NCBI GenBank assembly: GCA_023614405.1
Contig: CM042688.1
Location: 377,195,331 to 377,259,330, forward strand
Length of the DNA stretch: 64,000 nucleotides
From: Avena insularis
Taxonomy: Eukaryota; Streptophyta; Magnoliopsida; Poales; Poaceae
Direction of reading: 5' to 3'
The notes below the pieces were generated by a model, which saw only the letters and a program-made list of their open reading frames with translations, had not been told where the DNA came from and did not search any database. Below are positions 46,071 to 58,734 of this stretch, piece after piece. Both the position numbers and the translations under genes were made by a program. Positions within the stretch are counted from its first letter, which is position 1. Each line of letters starts with the position of its first letter.

Positions 46071-46747
46071 GCAGCCACCAACGTCACTTCACCTGCCCAG
46101 TAGCAGTGTTGTGTCCAGCATAGAAATAGGTTTGCCCCAGGGAACCCGCACAACCGTACCGGCCGTCTGTTCCACATGAATGCTGAGGAAGCTCAAGAAG
46201 CACTAGATGTCGTGCCGGGTATGTTTTCTATTAACTCAGTACTTGCAAGAGTGTTGTTTGATTCTGGAGCATCGCACTCGTTTGTTACATAGGAATTTGC
46301 ATGCACTAGTAAGATTCAACCAACAAATTTGAACATGTTATGATAGTTCAAATACCTGGGTCAACCACCAAAGCTAGAAAATTTTGCAAGGCTATGCCTA
46401 TTAGAATCCATGGGATAGATTTTTATGCCAATCTAATAGTACTTGGAACCAAAGGTTTGGAAGTAGTACTAGGAATGGATTGGATGTCGAAACATCAAGG
46501 ACTAATAGACTGTGCCAAGAAAGCCATAACCATGACCAGTAGCACCGGAGTATTAGTAGAGCATGTGTCGGAGACGTTGCCCCGTCAATTCAAATGCAAC
46601 AAGAGTTTAGTCCAATCAACCATAGACCAAGTCAGAGTAGTCTGTGAATACCCTGATGTGTTCCCAAATGAATTACCCGGTATGCCTCTAGATCGGGATA
46701 TCGAGTTTATTATTGAACTAGTTCCTGGAACCGGACCCATAGCCTAG
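46071..46747 (+). pseudogene. G-A protease region, stops and one frameshift
   Basis: VLFDSGASHSFV is retained, with a TAG soon after (46290-46292). A frameshift lies near 46335, after which MIVQIPGSTTKARKF to GTGPIA is open. It ends at TAG 46745-46747, the same PIA-stop position as in G-B. Confidence 0.78.
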
Positions 46748-47955
46748 AGACCCTATAGCATGAACCCAGCCGAATCGGTGGAGCTGAAGAAGCAACTTGA
46801 TGACATGTTGGGGAAAGGTCTGATACAACCAAGTGCATCGCTGTGGAGATCACCTATTTTTTTGTGGATAAGAAAGATGGTGCCAACCATTTGTGTACGG
46901 ATTATCAGAAGCTGAATGATGTCACCATCAAGAACAAGTACCCATTACCAAAGATAGAAGATCTGTTTGACCAGCTGACTGGTGCCACAGTGTTTTCTAA
47001 GATTGATCTTAGAACTGGTTATCATCAACTAAAGATCCGTGCAACGGATATCCCAAAGACTACCTTCACTACTAGTTATGGATTGTATGAGTACAATATC
47101 ATGTCATTTGGATTAACCAATGCCCTCGCTTATTTCATGAAACTCATGAATAATATTTTTATGAACTTCTTGGATAAGTTTGTCGTTGTGTTCATCAATG
47201 ATATTCTGATCTATTCCAAGTCGTAAGAGGACCATGAATAGCACCAAAAAACCATCCTTGAAACCCTTAGAGAGCATCAGTTGTATGCCAAGTTTAGCAA
47301 ATGTTTGTTCTGGTTAAAGGAAGTAGGATTCCTAGGACATATCCTATCGGCAGGAGGAGTTGCTGTGGATCCCGCCAAGATTAAGGATGTTGAAGAATGG
47401 AGAGCCTCAACCACTCAAAGCAAAGTCCGGGAATTTCTTGGATTAGCTAGATATTACACAAGTTCATTGAAGGATTTTCAAGCATCGCAAGGCCGATGAC
47501 CCAACTGTTGAAGAAAGACAAAAAGTTCGAATGGACGGACAAATGTGAAGCAAGTTTTCAAGAGCACAAGGAGACATTGATTTCAGCCCCAATTTTGATC
47601 ATGCCGGATATCATGAAGCCTTTTGATGTCTTTTGTGATGCATCCAAGATTGGTCTCGGATGTGTGTTGATGCAAGAAGGCAAAGTAATATCATATCTAT
47701 CCCGGCAACTGAAGCAACATGAGCAGAACTATCCCACCCATGACTTAGAACTGGTAGCCGTAGTTTTAGCCTTGAAGGCATGGCGTCATTACCTCATCGG
47801 TAACCTCTGTGAGATTTATTCGGATCACAAGAGTCTAAAGTATATTTTTCCCTAGAAGGAGCTGAATATGAGGCAACGAAGATGGATAGAGTTAATCAAG
47901 GATTATGACCTTGACATTCACTATCACCCCGGTAAGGCTAATGTGGTAGCAGATG
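46748..47955 (+). pseudogene. G-A reverse transcriptase and RNase H, inactivated
   Basis: Shift near 46855, then [11 protein letters not shown] and [10 protein letters not shown]. The catalytic box is FIND (47191-47202) instead of FIDD, losing one metal-binding Asp. Stops occur at 47224 and 47239. Another shift near 47460-47496 leads to RNase H ([27 protein letters not shown]), and a stop lies near 47853 before VADALSRLP. Confidence 0.8.
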
Positions 47956-49502
47956 CTCTTAGTAGATTGCCGTGTAGGTTAAAAACCATGATTAAGGAAG
48001 ATCAACCAAGTTTGCATGAGGAGTTGGAGAATTTTAGAATGGAGCTAGTTAGCGAAGGATTTCTAGCCAGTATTGAACTTCAACCCACTTTGATCAGTCA
48101 GATAAAGGAAGCTCAGAAAGGAAATGCTAGTATCGACGGAATTAAGCATCATATCGCTATAGGGAAGGTACCCAGATTCACTGAAGATGAAGAAGGAGTT
48201 CTGTGGTATAAAGGACATATCTGTGTGCCAGCAGATTCAGAGTTGAAGCAAGTCATTCTGCAAGAAGCCCATGATACTCTTTATTCTATTCATCCGGGAG
48301 GAATGAAGATGTATCAGGATTTGAAGGAGCAATTTTGGTGGCACAAAATGAAGAGAGAAGTCGGAAGCTATATTGCCAAGTGTGATATCTGTCAGAGAGT
48401 CAAAGCGGAACATCAGCAACATGTAGGACTTTTGCAACCATTGTAGATTCCGGAATGGAAATGGGATTCTATTGGAATGGATTCCATCACAGGTTTGCCT
48501 ACATCTAGTAGGGAAAATGATTCTATTTGGGTCATAGTAGATAGATGTCCAAAGTAGCTCATTTCATCCCCATCAAGACCACCTATCAAAGCTCGAAGCT
48601 AGCAGAGTTGTACATTGCTAGAATAGCCAGTCTAGATGGAACCCCCAAGACAATCGTGTCAGATCGAGGAACCCAGTTTACATCAAGGTTCTGGAAGAAA
48701 GTCCAAGAAGTATTAGGAACCAAACTTAACTTCAGCACAACTTATCAACCAGATACTAGAAGATATGCTGAGAGCCTGTGTATTAGAATACAGATCTAAA
48801 TGGGAAGATTGTCTGCCTTTCGCAGAATTCTCATAAAACAACAATTATCAAGCCAGTTTGCAAATGGCCCCATTTGAGTTTTTGTATGGAAGGAAGTGTC
48901 GTACCCCCCTGAATTGGTCGCACGTAGGAGAGAGTTAGATATTCATACTAGACATCCTACGAGAAGCCAAAGAGAAGGTTCACAAGGTCCGTGAACACCT
49001 CAAGACGGCCCAATCCAGACAGAAGAGTTACGCTGACAAAAGACGTCGAGACCTAACCTTCAATGTCGGAGATTTTGTGTATATCAAGGTATCACCCTTG
49101 AAAGGAATGCAAAGTTTTCAACTGAAAGGGAAGCTTGCCCCCAGATATATCAGACCCTTCAAGATTTGAAGTCGCCGAGGAGAAGTATCCTATCAGCTAG
49201 AACTGCCTGAAGAGATGTCAGCCGTACATGATGTGTTCCATATCTCGTTACTTAGGAAATGCCTAGAAGTTCCGGAGAAGACCGAAGTTTTCAAGAACAT
49301 CGATCATAGAGCCATAGATATCAACAAGGATCTAATGTATCGTGAAGTCCCCATTCGTATTTTATAAGAAGCCTTCAGAACCACCTAGACCAGAAGTATC
49401 AAGTTTCTAAAGATCCAGTGGAGCAACCATACTGAAGAAGAAGCCACCTGGGAGCGAGAAGATTATATTAGGGCTGAGTTTCCCAATCTCTTTAGTTCCT
49501 AG
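47956..49502 (+). pseudogene. G-A integrase and chromodomain-like tail, decayed
   Basis: The zinc-binding region [18 protein letters not shown] ... CDICQRV is open to 48443. MD in ...GMDSITGLP has changed (FITG to SITG). VSDRGTQF is present, but the segment around the catalytic Glu (HPQ...GQTERVNQ) is deleted near 48750 (TTYQPDTRR). Further stops occur before PRYIRPFK. It ends EEATWEREDYIRAEF and TAG at 49500-49502. Confidence 0.75.
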
Positions 49503-49548
49503 TTTTCCTTGAATCCCGAGACGAGAATGTGGTTAAGCAGGGAAGGTT

Positions 49549-52500
49549 TGTAACATCTCAAAAATATTAAATAAGATTATCAATATCCAATCATCCAAAA
49601 TTAGGTTAACAAAAGCTTTTTAATATTAAGCACTATATGAATGCATGTGTGTTTGATAATGATGTATGAATGCTTGTTATGCCATGTTTGATTGTTATAG
49701 ATGATAAGGATTAGCTGAGGATCAAAACAATATCATCTAGGTCAAATGCAAACAAAATCAAATCAAAAGAAAATCACATATTAAGGCATATGACCTAATG
49801 GTCATTTTTGCCAAAGTTAACAACTAGCCCACTTTGGGCATCTCTATTAAAGGATTTCAAATAGAAAAAATTCTATTTCTTTTCTCCCCTTGCTAGACCA
49901 AGTGAAAATAAACACAAGTGCACTCTACAAACTTATATAAACATTTTCAAATCCATTTGAAGGACATTTCAAAATTGAATCTATTGTAGACATCAAGATG
50001 GCCATTTTTCAAAAACCAAACAAACCTTCTCCACTTGAAAAATCCTAGCAACCATAGACACTCAAGAATGTGACCAACACACCCACCAAAAAGAATTTGA
50101 AAATTCAAATGTTTAGTTCATGCGGCCATTTAATCAAACACTTAGCAGCCACAGTACAAGTCTACCAACTATCTACTGTTTTGATCAATCTAGTGCTCAC
50201 CTTTGTACTCAATTCAGCCTTAATTACTCACCCACGATCACCCCCAGCACCAGCCCGTGCAGCTAGCACCGCTCACTCGGCCATATGACCAGTGCAAGCC
50301 TGTACCCGAGCGTGCCATGCCGGTCGAGCATGGACACGATGCCACACGACGCGCCGCCCTCTACCACAACCACGAGGAGATAGGCGTGGCCTCATCGCAA
50401 GCCTCAGCCCATGCCTCGACCAACGACAAGCAGTGGAGAAGCCAGCATTCGTGCACCCATTTATCTCTCTACCATGCCGAGCGCACGCTAGAGCGCCGAG
50501 CCGTCCCCGTGCACCCACACTACGCCTCGCTCTCTCCTTGCATAACTACACTCGCTGCGTCACCAGCAACCTCCCATACACGACCGTTCAACACCGCGCG
50601 CCCCGTGACCACCGTACGCCATGACGAACACCCGCGGTAGCCACATAGAGCATGGACGTCCCTGACCGATTAAGACCACGCCTCGCCGTGCCACTATGCG
50701 CATGACGATCACCACAGACCACCGCGTCGACCTATGCCCACAGCCATACCGATAGCCCCCTGTACCGACGTCGCCGACGAGCCTAAGCCATGCCGCAATG
50801 CTCCCTCGCCAGGGGTATAAATAGACCCCTCCCCTGCCTCGATTTGCACACCACTCGACCCACCCCTCTCCTAGAACCCCCTCTAACCCTTCCCCGGAGC
50901 AAGGCGAGCACCACATCGCCGGAATTTCGCTGAAGCCTGCCTGTATTGTGGAGGAACAGAGCCGGAGATTGGAGCCGCCCCAGGAGCTGCCGCGACCACC
51001 ATTCGACTCGCTGTCGTCTACCACCTCGTTCGCCGTATCTCCGGACCTAGATGGAGCCCTGGTAAGCCCTCGATGACCCCCAACATAGCACTAGGGTTAG
51101 AATCTCGCGCGCCCAGCGCGACGAAGCAGATGACGCTCAGCCGTCGATAGTGCTCTAATTGTGCGGCCTAGATTAGATAATACCGTTTCGCTTATACATA
51201 GCCGCTGACGCGTGGGACCAGCCTGAGAGCAGCCCACTACGCGCGTGCCATGTAGTTGGGCTGGCCCATTAGCATTCCCACGCTTTGCCCACTATTCAAA
51301 TATAGATTTTTCATTTAATTCAAAACCCTATTCGGTCAGTAACTTCAAAATTGAATTCAAAGAGATTTTCTTAACCAAATTGCATGATTGCAATTTTGTT
51401 AGAAATGTATTGAAAATATCTACACACTCCCATTGGAATCAAACAGTTTGAAATTATAGATCACACATAGTAAAAATAACAAGACAAAGATTTTTCCAAC
51501 TTCAAACATTTTTATAAAATCAACCATAAATGCTTTTGAGTTGATTCCAACTCTCAAAAATCACATTTTCCATGCTCTATATGAATATGTAAAAAGATTT
51601 AGTTTTACATGCAGTAATCATGGACTAGTATTAAAAGAATGCTATCTAGGCATTTCTAATCATGTTAATATTATTAAATAGTAATATTCAACTTTGTAAT
51701 ATATGCCAGCCTCTTTAAGTCACATTCTTAAGTATTAGAATATGTGGTGAGGACATGTGTCAACATGATCCCATATTTTAGTTGGAGAATATGAAATCTT
51801 AAGTATTTTTCAATGAGTATAAATTGCATTTCCAAAATAAGATAAATAAGAACATGTAAATATTTCATGTGATGATTGAGATGATGCTAGATCATCTAGT
51901 GTGAGCCCTTGTGTGCTAAATAGAAGTAGCTAAGTGTTGTTTGGTGATTGTGTACCTCGTATTTACTTATAGACGCTAGTACCGACCCGGGGTACGAGGA
52001 GGAGGAGTACTACGAGGAAGAAGAAGAGAACTTCAATAACTGCACCAACCAAGGCAAGCCATCCAGGCAAGCTAACCTATGCAAGATGCATTATGCATGC
52101 GTGGTTATGCAACCTTGATTATACCAATCCCAAGTTTTACAAGCAAGATTTATTCTTTTGCCTTTACCAAAGTTTCTTAAATAGTTAATGAATTGTGATT
52201 AGTGGAAAATGAAATAGATGCTCTCAAGAGCATAGAACTAAGCTTGGGTAGTTACACCAGATTAGCACCCCTTAATAGTGACACCCTCATTGATAGTGGC
52301 TAGTGCTAAACTAAAATTGATCACTTTAGATGGGAACACTTGGAGAAAATGATTATGAAAACCTTGGAATGGTGAGTCATTCTATTGAAATGTTTTGACA
52401 TGTGTTATGGCACTGGTTTGAAGATGATACTGAATGAGGCATGTGCCTTGACTTTGATAAAAACTGATGGTTGGGTTCGGATGCGATACCATTCCAACTT

Positions 52501-52923
52501 TACCGTACAACCACAATACCTGAGTTGGGTAGGGCTTAACTGGAAGTTTATATGTCTTAGTATGGGTTCCCTCACGGAAAGAGGTGAAGACGAGGCTACC
52601 TCGTGAAAATGAATGTCCACCTATGCAGTTTCCGTGATGGCAGATGGCCATGGCTCGGAGGCCAAACTCATAGGGGAGGTGCCTATACTAGGGTATGTAA
52701 TTGAAAGGTTAGGATTGATTATCTGCATAACAAGTATGATGATTCGAGGTTATCCCTGATGGGTGTATTGAATTTTGTGGTGAAAGTGTACCACCTCTAC
52801 AGAGTGTCAAACTATTCGAATAGCCGTGTCCGCGGTTATGGACAGTTGGAGTGGCCATACTGTTCCGTTGTCAGATGTTTTCAAAATGACTTGGGACTTG
52901 AACTATGACTTTGACTTGACCAC
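49549..52923 (+). repeat. G-A 3' LTR, cut by G-C
   Basis: Starts TGTAACATCTC after GGGAAGGTT. TATAAATA at 50816-50823, donor CCCTG|GTAAGC at 51062, E2 at 51973-52053 and CCGTGTCCGCGG at 52824-52835. It is interrupted at 52923 after ACCAC, the presumed G-C target site; the remainder and its E3 are outside the window. Confidence 0.85.
51973..52053 (+). other. Exon-like block E2, G-A 3' LTR (81 bp)
   Basis: Bounded by TTTACTTATAG and AAG|GCAAGC. It encodes STDPGYEEEEYYEEEEENFN and more. Compared with the 5' LTR it is exactly one codon longer, with TTC for TTT and AAT for AAC among the differences. Confidence 0.5.
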
Positions 52924-55353
52924 TGTAACATCCCAAAAATATTAATCAAGATTATCAAGTTTTAATCACCCAAGTTTAGCGTTAACAAAAACTTTTATTA
53001 TTGAACTTAATAAGAATGCATGTGTGGTTTGAATTAGTGGTTGAATTAGTGGTTGAATGAGTGAAATTGCCATGATTGATTGTTGCTAATGATAAGAATT
53101 GGTTTAAAGATGAATACTACATCATCTAGAACATTTACAAACAAAAACAAATGAAAAGAAAATCAATTATAAAGACATATAAGCAAATGGTCATATTGGC
53201 CAAACTTATCCATTTGACCACTTTGAGTGTTCCTAGTAAAGGATGTCTAACAGAAACAATTCCCAATCTTTTCACCCCTTGCTAGACCAAGTAAAAATGA
53301 ATCCAAGCAAACCTTACAAAAAGACAGAAACTATTTTTAAACCCCTTTGGGAGTCATTTCAAAATTGAATCAAGTGTATGTACTAAGATCACCACTTTTC
53401 AAAAACCACTCAAATCAATTTACCTTGGCAAACCCAAACAACCATAGACTACCAAGCAAGTACTCAGATCACTCACCAAAAATCTTTCAAAAATTCAAAA
53501 TATGAATTCATGCGGCCATTTAGTCAAACACCTGGTGGGCACAGTACAATCTCAACAACTATACACTATTTGAAACTATCAATTGCTCAGCCTATGTACT
53601 GCAATCAACTTCACTACTTGTTCCTTATCACCCCTAGTCCTTTGTCGTGCAGTGGAGAGCCTCCTCTCCACCATTGCACCAGTGGCACGGCCGAACCGAG
53701 ACGGCCATGACGGAGCATGAGCCACTCACAGCACGCCGCGCCGCCCACTACCATGATGTCCTATAACTAGAAGTGACCTAGCCGCCACCCCCTAACCAGC
53801 CCTTGACCAACGGCGAGGTGAGAAGGAGCCAGACGAGCCGCACCGATTTGATCCATCGCCATTCCAAGAGCACGACGAAGCACCGCAGATGTCTCGCACG
53901 CACACGCCACGCCTCGCTCTCTCTGCCCGTACCCACGACCGTCGTAGCACTAGTAAGCGCCCAGACATGACCGTTCACCGCCGCTCGCCCTGTGACCACC
54001 GTACCATGTGACGAACGCCCGTATACTGACCCAGATCACCGACGTATCCCAGCCAATGGAGACCGCCCCTTGCCGTGCCATCACTCGCGTGACGATCACC
54101 ATAGTCCCCTGCACCAACCCATGCCCTCCGCAGTGACGAACACGAACTGTAGCAACGTCGCCGGAGAAGCCAACCCATGCCGCACTGTCGTCGACCCTGG
54201 TGTAGAAATAGAGGCCACCACAACCCTCAATATCCACACCATTTCAGTCCTCTCTCTCTCAGCAACACCCCAGACCTTTCCCTAGAGCAAGGCGAGCACC
54301 ATCCTTCCGGAATTTGACCGGAGTCCACCGCAGCAGTTGAGAAGGGGAGCGGTTGATTGCGACCACCCTAGGAGCTGCCGTTACCGCGCCTGTCGACGAC
54401 AACCCCATTCGCCCCCATCGCCGACCCTAGCTGGAGCACAGGTGAGCCTCACACGACCCCCACTACCGTTTTAGGGTTCATTTCTCACCGTAGCTATTCA
54501 ACGGAGACGATGAACTACAACCATTAGATCCTAGTCTATTCGTAGCGCTGAGATTGAACCATACCTTTTTGGCTTAGTTGAGTCGCTGACGAGTAGGACC
54601 CGCTTGTCAGCAGCCTGTTGCGCCAGCGCTATGCAGTTGGGCCGACCCGTTTAGTTTCCCGCGCAGAGCCCGTGGATTCAAATGGAATTCTTCTATTTTA
54701 TTTAAAACCAGATTATGTCAGTAGATTCAAAAATCAATTCAAAGAGATTCACTGAACCAAATTGCATGCTACCAATTTTTTTCGAAATGTATTGAAATTA
54801 TCTATTCGCTCCCGTTGGATTCAAACTACTTAGAATTATAGCTCACCCATACTAAAAATAACAAGACAGAGACTTTTGACACTTCAAACATTTTTCTAAA
54901 ATAAACTATAAATGTTTTTGAGATGATTCCACCTCTCAAAAATCACATTTGCCATGCTCTACATGAATACGTAAAAATATTTGGTTTTATAGATATTAAC
55001 CTTGGACTAGTACTAAAAGAAGGCTATATAGGCTTTTCTAGTCACTTTCATATTATTAAATAGTATTATTAAAACTTGTAATATATGATCACCATTTTAA
55101 ATCACAATCCCAAATGTTGGAATAGATGGTGATGACATGTGTCAGCATGATCCACTATTTTAATTGGCGAATATTAAATCTTAAGGATTTAAAATAAGTA
55201 GAAATTACTTTTCCCAATAAAGAGAAATAAGAATGTATTGAAATTCCTTATGATGATTGAGATGATGCTATAACATCTAGTATGAGCCCTTGTGTGCTAA
55301 GTAGAATTAGTGAAGTGTTGTTTGGTGATTGTGTACATTGAATATGTTTATAG

Positions 55354-55434
55354 ATGCTAGTACCTACCCGGGATTCAACAAAGAGGAGTACTTCGAGGAG
55401 GAAGAGGAAAACTTCAACGACTGCAACCAATAAG
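55354..55434 (+). other. Exon-like block E2, G-C LTR (81 bp)
   Basis: Bounded by TGTTTATAG and AAG|GCAAGC. The frame reads ASTYPGFNKEEYFEEEEENF and on, but ends with TAA one base before the donor, so this copy has probably decayed. Length is again 81 bp. Confidence 0.45.
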
Positions 55435-56541
55435 GCAAGCTATCAGTGCAAGATTAAAACTAGGCATGCTATATATGCAAGCCCTTATACCAGATGCATT
55501 AGGTATGCTGGGTTGTGTCACTTTACTTATACCATTCCCATTTTACTCCAAGCTTTACTTTCCCCTTTACTACAGTTTCTTACTTAGTAATGAATTGTGA
55601 TTAGTGGAAATTAGATTAGATCCTATCAAGAGAATAGGACTAGTATTTGATACTTATACTTGCTAGCACCCCTAATAGTAATAACCTCCATATTAGTGGC
55701 TAGTGCTAAGCTAAAACTTGACTACTTTAGATGGGAATACTTGGTGAAAATGATTATGAAAACCTTGGAATGAAGATTCATTCTATTGAAATGTTTTGAC
55801 ATGTGTTGTGAAACACACTGGTTTGATGATGAAACTGAGGAGGCATGAGCCTTTACTTTAATAAAAAGCTGATGGTTGGGTTCGGATGCGATACCATTCC
55901 AATTTTACCGTACAACCACAATACCTGAGTTGGGTAGGGCTTGACTAGAAGTTTATATGTCTTAGTATGGGTTACCTTGCGGAAGAGGTTGAGCTGAGGC
56001 TACCTCGCGATGAATGTCCACCTATGAAGTACCCAAGATGACAGATGGTCATGGTTGGGAGGCCAAACTCATAGGGTTGGTGCCTATACTAGGGTGTGTA
56101 ATTGAAAGGTTAAGATTGATTATCCGCATACTAAGTATGACGATTCAGGGTTATTTCCTGACGGATGTATCAAATTTTGTGGTGAAAGTGTATAATCTCT
56201 GCAGAGTGTCAAACTATTCAAATAGCCGCGTCCGCGGTTATGGATAGTTGGAGTGGCTATACTGTTCCGTTGTCAGATGTTTTCAAAATGATATGTGACT
56301 TAAAAGATGACTTCACTTGACCACAACAAAGTTGTGGACATGAGATCTAAGTTCCTACTTAAGTAATGTAGAGAACTAAATTAGGTCTTTACCCTTGAAG
56401 CGTTATGAAATAAACTTGGCTTTTTACAAACAAACCTAGAGCTTATGATTCCTACTAGTTTTACTTTGACTTATACTAGTGGTAGTTTGTGAGTACTTAA
56501 AGAGTACTCATGGCTTTGTCCCTGGCTATTCCCATGGCCAT

Positions 56542-56594
56542 ACTATGAGGAGGATTACCCAGAAGATGGACAGCAGGAGGTCTATGACAACTAG
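56542..56594 (+). other. Terminal exon-like block E3, G-C LTR
   Basis: Reads YEEDYPEDGQQEVYDN and TAG, no internal stop. Against G-B most differences are at third codon positions. The acceptor AG of G-B is AT here. Confidence 0.45.
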
Positions 56595-56840
56595 GATCAT
56601 CTCCCATCATCAGCATTGCCTATGATACTGAAGATGAAGCCCCGCTACATTTACATTCCGCTGATTTGATTGTATTAATACTGGATCATGAGATCCTTTA
56701 TTTGTAAGACCTTATTATGGTGTATAATGGATGATGTACTATGGTACCACTTCTGTTATGTCTCGCAAAAATGGTAATCCTGGGATTGCGATGTACGGCA
56801 TAACAGGCATCTGGACGTAAAAATCCGGGTGTTGACAAGT

Positions 56841-56853
56841 TGGTATCAGAGCC
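56841..56853 (+). other. G-C primer binding site (tRNA-iMet)
   Basis: TGGTATCAGAGCC, exact, three bases after the LTR end. Confidence 0.85.
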
Positions 56854-57455
56854 ATCCTGACCATAGGAGACCCTAGTTAGAATGGACGCCTGCAAAAATC
56901 TAGTTTCAAGACAAAGAAAGGGAGTATTTACAAAAACCTATTCTCCTTCTTACCCTTGAGATTCTTTACAAAAGAAATCACTTGCTACTCAAAACTCTAA
57001 CAAGTCTACTGTAACTACCTCGGTGAATTACGCTCCTAGTACAAGCCTGGATGTTCAGAAATGGTTGAAATAGTACGGTGGGGCCCAAATGCCACTCACA
57101 GGTAGACCTTTCGGCCGTCCCAACCATTTCCAAACATCGGGACAAGAACGGGCGGCGTAATCGGCAGGCGAAGAGATCAACTACATACACAAATGAGTAT
57201 GTATGCAAGCCACCATACAACAGTACATCAGAGCCATTCCATCTAAAAAGAAAATATATAACGCCATACGGCAAGATCCAAATATCCTAGATAGATATAA
57301 TAGTTTAGGATATCTCCTCATACATCAAACATCAGAGTATCAAGCGGAAGCGGAAGACAAAATCCGAGTACGGATAAGAAGCAAATCGGCATAAGATGCC
57401 CCATAAATAAGCACATCCCGCCCACAGATCTCACGGACCCCCGTTCCCGGAATCT

Positions 57456-57529
57456 CTACACCGAATGATCGTTGCCCACATCGTCCGTCTCTTCCACCCA
57501 GTATCCATCTTGCGAGTGTACCTGTTCAT
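57456..57529 (-). other. Terminal exon-like block E3, G-D LTR
   Basis: Acceptor AATTATTGGTTCAG, then two phase bases and an open frame EQVHSQDGYWVEETDDVGND ending HSV and TAG. It is acidic like the G-A/B/C block though not clearly alignable, and it stands at the same relative place: after a GAGTAC word and the shared CCGCGG motif. Confidence 0.45.
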
Positions 57530-58734
57530 CTGAACCAATAATTTATCGTGTGAGACCCTAGGGGTACTCAGCAAGTCTTTATGCCTCTAAAGGGGACAAC
57601 ACAGGGTGACGAATTGCAGCAAAAGATAAACCCTAGCAATTCTATAGATACTCGCTAACCATCCGCCTAACCATAGATAGACGGATGTCCGTGAATTAAT
57701 AATAACAGTTATAACGGTAATCTTAACAGATCCATCCTCCTCCTCGCTTACCGACGAGGAAGCGGACGAACAACCCCCCCATCCGTTGGCAGTTTTATTA
57801 TCCATTCCGTGGGTATTGCACTATTTACTAGTCAGGTACCTAGTCTAGTCAAATTAAAAGCGGTACTTTAGTTATGCTTGTCTATGATCGAGAAACTGTG
57901 CTCCAAGTCGTCCATAACCGCGGACACGGCTTTCAGAAAGTTTTACCCTGCAGGGGTGCACAAATAGCAACACACACTCGATATGCCTCGGAAAAACCAA
58001 ATCAAAACCCAACGAGGCAGTCACGACAAAGCAATTACAGGATTCAGAAATATTTCAGGGGGCCACCCCATTAAGCTACCCGCGACGAAGCTGGCCGGCT
58101 ACGAGACGGACTTAAGGTTTGGGTGGGCGGTACAGAACGATCGGAACCGAAAGTGTGACTGGGCTTGTCGATACCGCGAAATCGTGTCCCGGCCGTAAAC
58201 AGTACAGTGTGCTCCTCGCACAATCTTAAATAAAGCAGTAAAGCATGGCATAAGTACATGATAGTAAATAAAACCTCAAACTAATTTGTGGCCCCAAGAA
58301 ATAAGAATGAATCAAGATCTGGCTCATGGGTGTACATAAGCCTCCAGGATGTGGATAGCGAGAATAATCTTGGAACAGGAATCAAGTACTCGGGGTCCTA
58401 CGGGACACAAGTGAGCCTGAAAAACCAAATAGCGAATATGGCTCACCGATGCCACTTTCATTAGTTATCCCATTACTACTCAGGTTAAGTTGTTTAGGCA
58501 CCTTGTTATCCATCAGACACTCACATACCCTACACATGCTGTTCTACGACTCGCATGGCTCAAACAACTCCTGTAGTAATGGCTCATGGGATGGAGGAAC
58601 AGGCTTCGGTGGGGTTTAAAAGTAAAGGCTATGCAATACTTAGGATTCAATATAATGCAATCGCGACTCAATGATGCAAGAATAAGAAAGAGGCAATAGG
58701 TACTATATGTATGCAAGCATGTGGTAGTGCTTGC

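Larger units (their letters stand above)
26332..52923 (+). mobile_element. G-A: Ty3-gypsy chromovirus-like element, split by G-B and G-C
   Basis: 5' LTR in two pieces (26332-30095 and 43698-43780), primer site 43784, internal coding 44007-49502, purine tract at about 49537 and a 3' LTR starting 49549 that is cut at 52923 by G-C. LTRs begin TGTAACATCTCAAAAATATTAAATAA. The coding region is badly decayed by shifts and stops. Protein order gag-PR-RT-RH-INT-chromodomain-like end points to a Tekay/Del-type chromovirus. It inserted into the copia RNase H gene; its second target duplication is not visible. Confidence 0.85.
52924..56837 (+). repeat. G-C 5' LTR
   Basis: 3914 bp. The promoter block is at 53630-54450, with a decayed TATA (GTAGAAATAG, about 54201). 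A good donor CACAG|GTGAGC lies at 54442. Conserved blocks: E2 55354-55434, hairpin GAGTACT-taaag-AGTACTC (56491-56509), E3 56542-56594 and CCGCGTCCGCGG 56226-56237. Confidence 0.82.
52924..57009 (+). mobile_element. G-C: chromovirus-like element, only 5' LTR and leader visible
   Basis: LTR 52924-56837 begins TGTAACATCCCAAAAATATT and ends GGTGTTGACA. Primer site 56841-56853, then about 156 bp of leader similar to those of G-A and G-B (GACCATAGGAGACCCTAG...). It is then interrupted by G-D. The target site in G-A is ACCAC (52919-52923). Confidence 0.82.
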
